From the NCBI GenBank assembly GCA_007118805.1, contig SKQW01000161.1:1-32751 (forward strand): a stretch of DNA of 32,751 bases, in the 5' to 3' direction. The DNA is from Rhodobiaceae bacterium. GTDB lineage: Bacteria; Pseudomonadota; Alphaproteobacteria; Rhizobiales; Tepidamorphaceae. Position 1 is the stretch's first letter. Each line of letters begins with the position of its first letter. Below the pieces are notes generated by a model that worked only from the letters and a program-made list of their open reading frames with translations, was not told the DNA's origin and ran no database searches. Below are positions 7,068-14,807 of the stretch, in pieces. Made by a program: the position numbers and the translations under genes.

Positions 7068-7293
7068 ACCGCCGCGTCTGGCAGAGCGGTAGTGGGTCGG
7101 TGGCCGCCTTCCGCTAGCGACCAATCGCGCATTGCCGGCCACAACGAAATGTCGTAGCTGGTGCTCCATTCCGCGTCCTTCTCGCGCTTTCTGCGCGGTG
7201 TCTGACAGCATCGGTTCGCGCAAGGAGCGATCGGGGGCCCGGCAACGCCGCACGTCGTGTCATTGCCCTTACGATGCACAGGATGACCTCAAG

Positions 7294-8538
7294 GTGAACC
7301 GCCCGCTTTCTCCGCCTGCCCAGCACCAGTGGTTCATCTACGTGCTGGCGCTCGGGCCTTTCGCCCTGGGCTACTTCCTGTCCTATCTGTTCCGCGCGGT
7401 GAACGCCGTTGTGGCGCCGAATCTGGTCTCCGATCTCGGCGTCGATCCGGCCCAGCTCGGTCTGCTGACGGCTGCCTATCTGCTTGGCTTCGCCCTGTTC
7501 CAGCTCCCGCTCGGGGTGCTGCTGGATCGCTACGGCCCACGCCGCGTGCAGGCCGGACTGCTGGCCTGCGCTGCCACGGGCGGGCTGCTGTTTTCCGTGG
7601 GCGATTCGCTGGTTGTGCTGACGCTTGCCCGCGCCTTGATCGGAATCGGCTTCGCCGGCGGCCTGATGGCGGGCTTCAAGGCGGTGGTGATCTGGGTGCC
7701 GGAAAGCCATCGCGCCACCGCCAATTCGATGGTCATGGCGTTCGGTGCCCTTGGTGTCATCACGGCCACCCTGCCTGCCGAGCTCGCCATTCAGGCGGTG
7801 GGCTGGCGCAATCTCTTCCTGGGTATGGGCATCATCACGCTGGCCGTGGCCGCATTGATCCTTCTAGCAGTCCCCGAGCGGCAAGGCGCCAACGCGGCCG
7901 GAACCCTGAGCGACCAGATCGGCGGATTACGGTCGATCCTCGCCAGCGCAACCTTCTGGCGCCTGGCCCCGGTACTGGCAGTGCCCGCCGGCACGCACAT
8001 CGCCATCCAGACACTTTGGGCAGGCCCGTGGTTCGGCGAGGTGGCGGGCCTTGACCGGGCCGGTGTCGCCGGGCACCTCATGATTCTCGCCTTCGCCTTC
8101 CTGGCCGGGATCCTGTTCACTGGGATCCTCGCCGATTGGCTGAATCGCAGAGGCGTCTCGCGACTAACTGTGATGACGGGCTTTCTGGTCGCCTTCTTCA
8201 CCTCCCAGCTCGTTATCCTGTTTGGGCCACGCGAATTGATGGTGCCGAGCTGGATTCTCTTCGGCATGTCCGGCCAATGCGCCATCGTCGCCTTTCCCTG
8301 GCTCGCGGCGCGTTACGGCGCCGAGATGGCAGGCCGCGCCCAGACCGCAGTCAATCTCGGCATATTCGGCTTCGCGTTCCTTGCACAGTATCTCATTGGC
8401 GCCATCATCTCGCTGTTCGAGCCCGATGTTGCAGGTGCCTATCCCGCCCACGCCTACCAGGCGGCGTTCGGGTTGTTTCTCCTTCTGCAGCTCGTTTCGT
8501 TTGCGTGGTATCTTCGCTCAGGTCGAAGCGAGCGCTGA
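7294..8538 (+). CDS. MFS transporter
   Basis: A 414-residue major facilitator superfamily permease of the inner membrane with about twelve hydrophobic helices. The family A-like motif is seen as GVLLDRYGPRR after helix 2, and LFRAVNAVVAPNL lies after helix 1. RALIGIGFAGGLMAGFKAV resembles helices 4-5 of MFS metabolite:proton symporters. The start is set at the GTG at 7294 (VNRPLSPPAQHQW), about ten bases after AGGA; the frame is open 162 bases further up, but that part is cysteine- and arginine-rich and unlike an MFS N-terminus. The next gene, a cytosine-deaminase-like enzyme, starts 51 bp downstream on the same strand, so the permease may import a pyrimidine or related base. That link is inference. 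Confidence 0.9.
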   Translation: MNRPLSPPAQHQWFIYVLALGPFALGYFLSYLFRAVNAVVAPNLVSDLGVDPAQLGLLTAAYLLGFALFQLPLGVLLDRYGPRRVQAGLLACAATGGLLFSVGDSLVVLTLARALIGIGFAGGLMAGFKAVVIWVPESHRATANSMVMAFGALGVITATLPAELAIQAVGWRNLFLGMGIITLAVAALILLAVPERQGANAAGTLSDQIGGLRSILASATFWRLAPVLAVPAGTHIAIQTLWAGPWFGEVAGLDRAGVAGHLMILAFAFLAGILFTGILADWLNRRGVSRLTVMTGFLVAFFTSQLVILFGPRELMVPSWILFGMSGQCAIVAFPWLAARYGAEMAGRAQTAVNLGIFGFAFLAQYLIGAIISLFEPDVAGAYPAHAYQAAFGLFLLLQLVSFAWYLRSGRSER

Positions 8539-8589
8539 ACCGCAACCGCGCCCGTTCGTCGCCACAATGGCCTTTCTCGAGACGCTTCC

Positions 8590-9189
8590 GTGGACGCCAT
8601 GCCTGCCAAAGTCCTTCTGCCGGACAGCCCCGTCGACGACGCTGCATTGAATCTGGTTGCGAGGCTGCCCACCACTCAACTGCCCGGCCTGATCGACGAG
8701 GCGTGGCTTGCGCGCCTCGGCGACGCGGATGTCATGCGCCTTGCCGTCCTCTTGGCTCGCAAGTCCTACGAGGAAGGAGGCTGCCCGATCGGCGCCGTGA
8801 TCATAGACAACAGCACCCGCCGCATCGTGGGCAAGGGGCACAACACGCTCGTGCAGGACGGTGACCCCTACAATCACGGCGAAACGTCAGCGATCCGGGA
8901 CGCTGGTCGCCGCGATTTCTCCCGTGCGACGTTGTTCACCTCGCTCAGCCCCTGCGACGTCTGCGCCATGCTGGTCGTCATGCGCGGGTTCAGTCGGCTG
9001 GTTGTTGGCGACGTGACCAACGCTGCGGGAAACGAAGCCCTCATCCGCGACCGTGGGGTCACGGTCGACATCCTGGAGGATCCGATGGGGATCGCGCTTT
9101 ATGCCCGTTTCCGCAATGAACGGCCGGAACTCGACCTGGAGGACTGGAAGGGCCTGGCCGCGGTCAACCAGGCCAATCCACCGAAGTAG
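8590..9189 (+). CDS. Cytidine/deoxycytidylate-deaminase-fold enzyme, yeast-type cytosine deaminase
   Basis: A 199-residue zinc hydrolase that would deaminate cytosine or a similar base in the cytosol. The zinc and catalytic residues are present: His96 and Glu98 in NHGETSAI, and Cys122 and Cys125 in SLSPCDVCAML. The HGE and SPCDxC forms match the small fungal cytosine deaminase more closely than the TadA (HAE) or large bacterial CodA type. The segment GGCPIGAVIIDNSTRRIVGK is the usual first strand pair. It has an N-terminal extension of about 45 residues of unknown role. The start is a GTG at 8590 with GAGA eight bases upstream; an ATG at 8599 is the alternative. It lies 51 bp after the MFS gene, suggesting a transporter-enzyme pair for base salvage or catabolism. 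Confidence 0.85.
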   Translation: MDAMPAKVLLPDSPVDDAALNLVARLPTTQLPGLIDEAWLARLGDADVMRLAVLLARKSYEEGGCPIGAVIIDNSTRRIVGKGHNTLVQDGDPYNHGETSAIRDAGRRDFSRATLFTSLSPCDVCAMLVVMRGFSRLVVGDVTNAAGNEALIRDRGVTVDILEDPMGIALYARFRNERPELDLEDWKGLAAVNQANPPK

Positions 9190-9196
9190 TACGCGC

Positions 9197-9210
9197 CCGC
9201 CGTCCGGCGG
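9197..9210. terminator. Short hairpin between convergent genes
   Basis: CCGCC (9197-9201) and GGCGG (9206-9210) form a five-base-pair stem with a four-base loop in the 33-bp gap between the convergent deaminase and bioY stops. It is weak and lacks a clear T-run, so terminator function is tentative. Confidence 0.3.
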
Positions 9211-9222
9211 ACGTGTCTCAAA

Positions 9223-9813
9223 TCAGCTTATGCTGCGCCGGCCGGCAATCTGCCAGGCGAACGGCATGAGCGCGGCGACCAGCCCGATCTTGAGCGCCTC
9301 GCCGAGCAGAAACGGCAGCAGCCCGGCAGCAATCGCCGAGGAAAAGCCGATCAGCGTGGCAAGATAGCCGATACCGAGAGTGAAGATGACGGCGTTGCCG
9401 ATCAGCATGGCGGACAGCGCCGCAGGCATTGTGCGGTCCCAGCCCCGTTCGGCCAGCCAGCCGACCACGACGGCCGCCGCCAGGAAGCCGACGAGAAAGC
9501 CGCCCGTTGGCCCGGCGAGATAGGCAAGACCGCCCCCGGCGGCGAACACCGGCAGTCCGGCCGCGCCTTGCGCCAGATACGCAAAGACCGTGGCCCCGGC
9601 CATTCGCCATCCCAGTGTCGCGCCGATCAGCAGGACCGCTGCCGTCTGCATCGTCATCGGCACCGGCCAGAACGGCACCTGGATCCTGGCGCTGACCGTC
9701 AGCAGGGCCGAGCCGGCCACCACCAGCAGCACGGCGCGAAGAATGCGATTCGTCGCGGTGGCGGGCCATAGCACCTGCGCGAGATTGGGATGGGTCAGGG
9801 TTGCGTGAGTCAC
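9223..9813 (-). CDS. bioY: Biotin transporter BioY (ECF S component)
   Basis: A 196-residue integral membrane protein with about six helices, the biotin-binding subunit of energy-coupling-factor transporters. The hallmark SARIQVPFWPVPMTMQT is at about residues 40-56, followed by LAYLAGPTGGFLVGF and LAERGWDR, all typical of BioY. The start is placed at a GTG at 9813 because GGGAG lies eight bases upstream and the resulting N-terminus (MTHATLTHPNLAQVLWPA) looks like known BioY proteins. An ATG at 9828 is the alternative. No bioMN energizing genes are next to it; alphaproteobacterial BioY can work alone or with distant partners. It follows the dehydratase gene on the same strand, but a strong hairpin separates them, so it probably has its own promoter. 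I found no BioR-type box (TTATnnATAA) upstream. Confidence 0.93.
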   Translation of the reverse strand: MTHATLTHPNLAQVLWPATATNRILRAVLLVVAGSALLTVSARIQVPFWPVPMTMQTAAVLLIGATLGWRMAGATVFAYLAQGAAGLPVFAAGGGLAYLAGPTGGFLVGFLAAAVVVGWLAERGWDRTMPAALSAMLIGNAVIFTLGIGYLATLIGFSSAIAAGLLPFLLGEALKIGLVAALMPFAWQIAGRRSIS

Positions 9814-9880
9814 GTTGTTCGCTCCCATTCTTGGCTCAGCTTGTCGCCGGCACAATGCGTCGGGCTCGCCCTCAATACAA

Positions 9881-9905
9881 GGCCGCGGGCAAGGCGCCCG
9901 TGGCC
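9881..9905 (-). terminator. Hairpin between the dehydratase gene and bioY
   Basis: GGCCGCGGGC (9881-9890) and GCCCGTGGCC (9896-9905) form a ten-base-pair stem (one G-T or A-C position depending on strand) with a five-base loop. On the minus strand it is followed by TTGTATT. It lies 41 bp after the dehydratase stop and could terminate that transcript before bioY. Confidence 0.55.
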
Positions 9906-9945
9906 GGACAAGGGGAGAGACGCCCGAGCGGCATGTACCAGCCCC

Positions 9946-11658
9946 TCAAGGGCGAAGAAAGGCGAAATCGCAGCCTTCGTCCGCATCGAGAATTTCACGC
10001 GCATAGAGCTTTGCATAGCCGCGTGCGGGCTGGGCCGGCGCCGCCGCTAAAGCCGCTTCGTCGCGCCGGCGCGCAAGTTCCCCTTCTTCGACCATCAGGT
10101 CGAGCCGGCGCTCGGCGACCGAAAGTCGGATACGGTCGCCGGTGCGCACCAGCCCGAGCGGTCCGCCGCCCGCGGCATCGGGAGTAACGTGGAGAACGAC
10201 CGTCCCATAGGCGGTGCCGCTCATCCGGGCGTCGGAGATCCGGATCATGTCCTTCACGCCCTTGGACGCCAGCTTGCGGGGGATCGGCAGGTAGCCCGCC
10301 TCCGGCATCGCGGCGGCGCTGTGCGGACCGGCATTCTGGAGGATGAGCGCATCGTCCGGCCCGACATCAAGGTCCGGATCGTCGATGCGCCGGGACAAAT
10401 CCTCCAGCGAGCCAAATACCACGGCCCGCGCCTCGCGCTCGAACAGGCGCACGTCAGCGGCGGACCGCTTCAGGATCGCCCCGCGCGGAGCGAGCGAGCC
10501 GAACAGCGCGATCAAGCCACCCTGCGGTTCGTACGGATCGTCCCGCGAGGCAATCACGTTGCGATCGACATACGGATCGGCGGCCGCGATCCGCTCGCCT
10601 AGCGTCTCGCCGGTCACCGTCTCACAATCAAGATGAAGAAACGGCTTCAGCTCCCTGAGAACGGCGCCGAGTCCCCCCGCCGCGTGGAAGTCCTCCATGT
10701 AATGGGGGCCCACGGGCTTCAGATTGGCCAGTACTGGCGTCTCGTCGGACAACGCATTGAGGCGGTCCAGCGACAGCGGCAGTCCGAGCCGCCCGGCGAT
10801 AGCGGCGAGATGAATGATCGCGTTCGTCGAGCCCCCCAGAGCCAGAAGCACGCGCAGCGCGTTCTCGACCGCGTCCTGCGTAATGATGCGCGCTGGCGTC
10901 AGCTTGGAGCCGACAAGCCCCACCGCCGCGGCCCCCGTCGCTTCGGCGGCGCGCAGCCGGTCGGCATGGACGGCCGGGATCGCCGCGGTTCCCGGCACCA
11001 TCATGCCCAGCGCCTCGGCGATACAGGCCATGGTCGAGGCGGTCCCCATCACCGCGCAGGTGCCGGCGGTAACGGCAAGCTGCCCTTCCACCTGTTCGAT
11101 CTCCCGGGACTCAAGCTCGCCGGCGCGATACCGCGCCCAGAAGCGGCGGCAATCGGTGCAGGCGCCAAGTCGCTCGCCGCGATGCCGCCCCGTCATCATC
11201 GGCCCGGCGACGAGTTGGATCGCCGGCCGGCCCGCCGAGGCCGCCCCCATGAGCTGGGCGGGAACCGTCTTGTCGCAGCCCCCCATGAGCACGACCGCGT
11301 CCATCGGCTGGGCGCGGATCATCTCCTCTGTGTCGATCGACATGAGATTGCGGTACTTCAGGCTGGTGGGGCTCAGATAGACCTCCCCCAGCGAGACCGT
11401 GGGAAAGTCGAGCGGCAGGCCGCCGGCCGCTGTCACGCCGCGCTTGACCGCGTCAAGAAGCTCGGGGAACTGGCGGTGGCAATTGTTGAACCCGCTGGCC
11501 GTATAGGCGATCCCGATCACCGGTCGCGACAGCATTTCCGCAGAATACCCCATCGAGCGGGCAAAGGACCGGCGCAGATAGAGCGCAAAGTCCGGATCGC
11601 CGTAATCCGTCAGCCCGCGCGCCAGGCCCCGCTTCGCGTTCGTCGTTGTGTTCGTCAT
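9946..11658 (-). CDS. IlvD/Edd family dehydratase, sugar-acid (arabinonate) dehydratase subgroup
   Basis: A 570-residue cytosolic iron-sulfur dehydratase that removes water from a sugar acid (aldonate) to give a 2-keto-3-deoxy acid. The cluster and metal residues are present: Cys60 (GFNNCHRQ), Cys128 and Lys130 (GGCDKT), Cys201 (GTCAVMGTASTM), and the catalytic serine in DARMSGTAYGT. This spacing matches the [2Fe-2S] L-arabinonate/D-xylonate dehydratase group, as does the segment GACTDCRRFW, rather than the IlvD valine-pathway enzyme. The start ATG at 11658 has only a weak ribosome-binding site. No other sugar-acid catabolic gene (aldolase, dehydrogenase, transporter) adjoins it. The family is secure; the specific aldonate is not. 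Confidence 0.9.
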   Translation of the reverse strand: MTNTTTNAKRGLARGLTDYGDPDFALYLRRSFARSMGYSAEMLSRPVIGIAYTASGFNNCHRQFPELLDAVKRGVTAAGGLPLDFPTVSLGEVYLSPTSLKYRNLMSIDTEEMIRAQPMDAVVLMGGCDKTVPAQLMGAASAGRPAIQLVAGPMMTGRHRGERLGACTDCRRFWARYRAGELESREIEQVEGQLAVTAGTCAVMGTASTMACIAEALGMMVPGTAAIPAVHADRLRAAEATGAAAVGLVGSKLTPARIITQDAVENALRVLLALGGSTNAIIHLAAIAGRLGLPLSLDRLNALSDETPVLANLKPVGPHYMEDFHAAGGLGAVLRELKPFLHLDCETVTGETLGERIAAADPYVDRNVIASRDDPYEPQGGLIALFGSLAPRGAILKRSAADVRLFEREARAVVFGSLEDLSRRIDDPDLDVGPDDALILQNAGPHSAAAMPEAGYLPIPRKLASKGVKDMIRISDARMSGTAYGTVVLHVTPDAAGGGPLGLVRTGDRIRLSVAERRLDLMVEEGELARRRDEAALAAAPAQPARGYAKLYAREILDADEGCDFAFLRP

Positions 11659-11734
11659 TGCCTATTCCGCAATCCGAAGGAGGCTGACCAGCCTACCCCT
11701 TGAGGTATCGATAAGAACGGCCAGGTTTTTACAG

Positions 11735-11878
11735 ATGCCGACGGCCGATGGCCAGCACGCCGCGGAACCCGCCCAGCCGACAAGCAATGCCCCGCCGCCG
11801 TCGGTGCACTGGGCCTTGCCCGTTGACACCATCAGCTACACGGCCAATTTTTGCCACTTCTGCCGCGCAAAGCTGTAG
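11735..11878 (+). CDS. Possible 47-residue peptide with a Cys-x-x-Cys end
   Basis: A short frame, MPTADGQHAAEP to the end ANFCHFCRAKL, ending 22 bp before the TPR gene on the same strand. About four in five codons end in G or C, as in real genes of this genome, and AGG lies about ten bases upstream of the ATG. The terminal FCHFCRAKL would suit half of a zinc knuckle. I know no family for it. It may be a small co-transcribed protein or leader of the TPR gene, or a chance frame. Confidence 0.4.
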   Translation: MPTADGQHAAEPAQPTSNAPPPSVHWALPVDTISYTANFCHFCRAKL

Positions 11879-11900
11879 CGTCAGCTGCTCAGGATCGCCC

Positions 11901-13439
11901 GTGACACACCACGACGCCCGCACTCACAACGAGATCGGCCGCCTGCGCCAACATGCCGCCAAGGCGCGCCGGCGGGAATACCGCTACGCCCTGCTGGCCG
12001 GTATCTGCGCTGTCTGGGCAACGGTCGCCACCGTGGCCGGCTGGTATCTCTATCAAAGTGGCGATCACATGCCCGCTCGCACGGCGCATGGCGAACTGTT
12101 CCACTCGCTGGAAGCGCTGGATCAGGTCGTGCTGAGCATAGCCCGGGAGACCGACGCGCTGGCCGACCTTGCACCGAACCGGCTCGCAGCCCTTCTCGAC
12201 GATGTGGAACGGGCCTATGCCATGCCTGGAAGCGACCTCACTCCGCGCGATCCCCACCGGCAGCGCCGCACAGCCGAGGTGCACATTGCCCTCAGCCATG
12301 CCCATCTCGCCCTTGACGAGCCAGACAAGGCCGCCGTGACAGCGGCCCGCGCGCGGGACGGGCTGGAGCGTTTGGATCCGTCCATGCCTCGCGACCGCGA
12401 CCGACTTGCCGTGGCATATATCGCCGAAGGCGATGGCTTGCTCGCACTCGGCGATGTCGAGGAGGCGGTCGCGGCGTTTTCCGAGGCGGCGACGGTGCGC
12501 GGCGCCCTCAGTGCTGCCGCGCCCGATGATGAGGACGCGCTGCACCGGCTGAGCATAGCCTATGAACGGCACGGCCAGGCGCTGGACGAACTGGGCGAGC
12601 ACAGCCTCGCCGGAAGCCGGTTCCGGCAGGCCCTGGCAATCCGGCAGCAGTTGGCCGCTGCCGGCGCGGACGCGGATCCCGCGGGACACGAGGCGCTCGC
12701 CATCGCCCATTCCAATCTCGGCGATCACGCTGCGCGCGCCGGCAATCCGGAAACGGCGCTGGCCCATTACCGCAACGCGTTGTCGGTCGCCGAAGAGCTC
12801 ATTGAGCGTGCCCCAGACGATCCCGCCAGGCTGGAGGCCCATGCTGCGCATCTGGCCCGGATCGGCCGCGCCCGGATCGCGGTCGGCGAAACGGCCGCCG
12901 GTCTCGATCAGCTAGACGCCGCCGCCGAGATCTACAGTGAGTTGAGTGCCCGCGAACCCGACAATCTGCGTCGCCAAGGCCAACTCGCCGACCTCTTGAT
13001 GCAGGCCGGGGATGTGCGCCTCGCTGACCGGAGCTTTCCGGCAGCTCGGTCGGCCTTCACGCGGGCGCTTGATTTGCGGCGCCATCACGCCGAACGCGGC
13101 AACGCCGACGCTTCGGCGGTTCAGAGCTATGCCGAGGCGCTCTTCAAGCTAGCGCAGGTCGACCAGGCGGAGAATATCGACGAGAGTGCGCGCCTGCGCA
13201 TGGGCGAGGCTTTGGAGCTGCGCCGGCGCCTCTTCGAAGCCACCCCTGAAGATGCCACGGCCGCCGCTGCGCTCGCGGAGACCTTGCGGACTGCCGCGGA
13301 GATGGGCGTCGAACCCCAGGCCCATCTTCAGGAAGCCCTCGCCGTGCTCGACCGGTTCGGGGATGACGAGAGTGCGCATCATGCCCATCAATCGCTGGCC
13401 GAGGATATCCGCCAACGGCTGGCAAGCTACACGCAATAG
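11901..13439 (+). CDS. Membrane-anchored TPR-repeat protein
   Basis: A 512-residue protein with a basic N-terminus (RQHAAKARRREYRYA), one transmembrane helix at about residues 29-51 (LLAGICAVWATVATVAGWYL), then a long alpha-helical region made of tetratricopeptide-like repeats. Examples are AVAAFSEAATVRGALSAAAP, LAGSRFRQALAIRQQL and ALAHYRNALSVAEELIERAP. TPR arrays are protein-binding scaffolds; this one would lie on the periplasmic side given the basic cytoplasmic head. The start is the GTG at 11901, six bases after AGGA; the frame is open further upstream but that part is arginine-, serine- and cysteine-rich and not protein-like. The arrangement recalls the TPR half of eukaryote-like kinase/TPR fusions, but no kinase domain is present. 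Partner and role are unknown. Confidence 0.85.
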   Translation: MTHHDARTHNEIGRLRQHAAKARRREYRYALLAGICAVWATVATVAGWYLYQSGDHMPARTAHGELFHSLEALDQVVLSIARETDALADLAPNRLAALLDDVERAYAMPGSDLTPRDPHRQRRTAEVHIALSHAHLALDEPDKAAVTAARARDGLERLDPSMPRDRDRLAVAYIAEGDGLLALGDVEEAVAAFSEAATVRGALSAAAPDDEDALHRLSIAYERHGQALDELGEHSLAGSRFRQALAIRQQLAAAGADADPAGHEALAIAHSNLGDHAARAGNPETALAHYRNALSVAEELIERAPDDPARLEAHAAHLARIGRARIAVGETAAGLDQLDAAAEIYSELSAREPDNLRRQGQLADLLMQAGDVRLADRSFPAARSAFTRALDLRRHHAERGNADASAVQSYAEALFKLAQVDQAENIDESARLRMGEALELRRRLFEATPEDATAAAALAETLRTAAEMGVEPQAHLQEALAVLDRFGDDESAHHAHQSLAEDIRQRLASYTQ

Positions 13440-13440
13440 A

Positions 13441-13462
13441 GTGCCGGTCACGCGCGCGGCAC
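13441..13462 (+). terminator. Possible hairpin after the TPR gene
   Basis: GTGCCG (13441-13446) and CGGCAC (13457-13462) form a six-base-pair stem with a ten-base loop directly after the TPR stop codon. No T-run follows. It is weak evidence for termination. Confidence 0.3.
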
Positions 13463-13545
13463 GCGACGCCCGCCTGTTTTCATATCGCCGATGACGCATT
13501 CGATGTCCGAATGCCGTCGCAGCTCCGCCTTCTCGGTTGCGTCTG
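13448..13545 (-). pseudogene. IS5-type transposase C-terminal scrap
   Basis: The minus-strand frame ending at 13448 reads TEKAELRRHSDIECVIGDMK followed by TGGRRVPRA and a stop. This matches the conserved IS5-family DDE transposase tail (of the form RELRRRSAIEPVIGHMK-DG), which contains the catalytic glutamate. Upstream and downstream parts of the transposase, and terminal inverted repeats, are not recognisable, and the frame is lost after GGRR. It is a decayed insertion-sequence remnant between the TPR gene and the sulfotransferase. The remaining bases to 13680 hold nothing I can identify. Confidence 0.6.
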
Positions 13546-13680
13546 CTCGACCGCCACGCCCTGTTGAGGGGAGAAGACGAACTCCACGCCCATCGAGGAA
13601 GCGAACTGCTCCATGAAAGGGGCTAGACCAGCTATGCTGGATATGCTGCGCGCGCTGCGCAACTATGTGTCGTTGGCTTT

Positions 13681-14550
13681 TCAGGCCGGCGCGGAAGCGG
13701 CGCCGCGAGCCTTCCATTGCATGGCCAACGCCAAGGGTAGGCACGTCAGATCGAGCGCGACCGCCTCCATAAGCGGCAACGCCTGCCAGTTCTCGTCCAG
13801 GCGTATCTCGGAGCTCTTGGCGAACTTCATGCGGTTCCCCCCGAGGACATGTAGATCGGCGCCCCCCCAACGCTCGAGCTGATCACGATGCATGCACGAA
13901 CCGGCCTGCGCCATGATGGTGGCGACATAGCGGGCCGGGTCCCGACAGAATGCCTCATAGGGCACCACGATCATGGGCGAATCAGGTCGATTATGACGCA
14001 CCGCCTTCAGGTTGACGCGCCAGTATTCGCGAATTGTGGCGCCCAGCCCTTGCCCCTTGCGGCGATAGGAGGCGTGCTGGGCTCTGGGCTGCTTGAAGAT
14101 GTGAACCGGAATGACATCGATGCCGCCGACCGAGCGAATGTGCCGCAGACGCACCACATCGCGCGACGAATCGACGATAATCCTGGCACCGGAAACGGTG
14201 CAGACGGCATGGGCGAACTGCACGTAGTCGGCGGCAAAGCCGGACCAGCCTGGTTCGAGGTGCAGATCCCGGAGCGCGCGACCATACCGTTCGGAGATTT
14301 CCGCGCCGACCCGAGACCAGAACGGGCACTCCTCTGCCCTGGCCGCGCCACAGGAGCATTTCTTGAGCCCCGCATGGAAGCTCTGCAGGTTCTTGGTTCC
14401 GCCGATATTTATGGCCTCGGGATGCGCCCCAAGGACACGGTTCAGCAAGGTCGTTCCGCTGTGAGTGTTTCCCACGATATAGATGATCGTGATCGGTGGC
14501 CGAAATCCTGCGGCGGGATGAGCGGCACCTGCGATCTTGGCGTCATTCAT
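13681..14550 (-). CDS. Sulfotransferase family protein
   Basis: A 289-residue enzyme predicted to move a sulfuryl group from PAPS to an acceptor, likely a surface glycan or lipid. The PAPS 5'-phosphosulfate loop is IYIVGNTHSGTTLLNRVLGA at about residues 23-42. The later segment CSCGAARAEECPFWSRV is a cysteine pattern I know from bacterial and cyanobacterial sulfotransferases of this group, and IIVDSSRDVVRLRHI is the likely 3'-phosphate-binding strand and helix. The start at 14550 follows GGTGG at six bases; a longer in-frame start at 14628 adds an unlikely leader. It faces away from the glycosyltransferase gene across a 257-bp gap, so the two may form a small glycan-decoration unit. An insertion-sequence scrap lies beyond its 3' end. 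Acceptor unknown. Confidence 0.85.
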   Translation of the reverse strand: MNDAKIAGAAHPAAGFRPPITIIYIVGNTHSGTTLLNRVLGAHPEAINIGGTKNLQSFHAGLKKCSCGAARAEECPFWSRVGAEISERYGRALRDLHLEPGWSGFAADYVQFAHAVCTVSGARIIVDSSRDVVRLRHIRSVGGIDVIPVHIFKQPRAQHASYRRKGQGLGATIREYWRVNLKAVRHNRPDSPMIVVPYEAFCRDPARYVATIMAQAGSCMHRDQLERWGGADLHVLGGNRMKFAKSSEIRLDENWQALPLMEAVALDLTCLPLALAMQWKARGAASAPA

Positions 14551-14807
14551 CGGGTCCACCGTTGGGTTCCGACAGTTCGAGCCTGCCCTCTGCCTGCCCC
14601 GTCCAAGATCTTCAGGATGCCAGTGCACGATTTGGTGCCGTCGCCAGTCGTCGGCAGCCTTTCACCTGGACAAGCCTAGCGTCGAACGTCGCAACATGCC
14701 GCGCCCCGCAGCCGTGCCAGAGGTGGCAGCCATAATCGCCGGATTTCCTACACGGTCAGCACCGATAATGCTATCCGGTTCGTGGCCCTACTGGTGCAAG
14801 ATCAGGT

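Noticed and set aside
7068-7293. Extending the MFS protein to an upstream start at 7132
   Set aside because: The extra 54 residues are Cys/Arg/Ser-rich and unlike MFS N-termini; the GTG at 7294 has a usable AGGA.
9814-9945. BioR box or riboswitch upstream of bioY
   Set aside because: No TTATnnATAA-like site is present; the only structure is the hairpin at 9881-9905.
10633-11703. 356-codon plus-strand frame opposite the dehydratase
   Set aside because: Antisense to a gene with all cluster ligands intact; no protein-like pattern.
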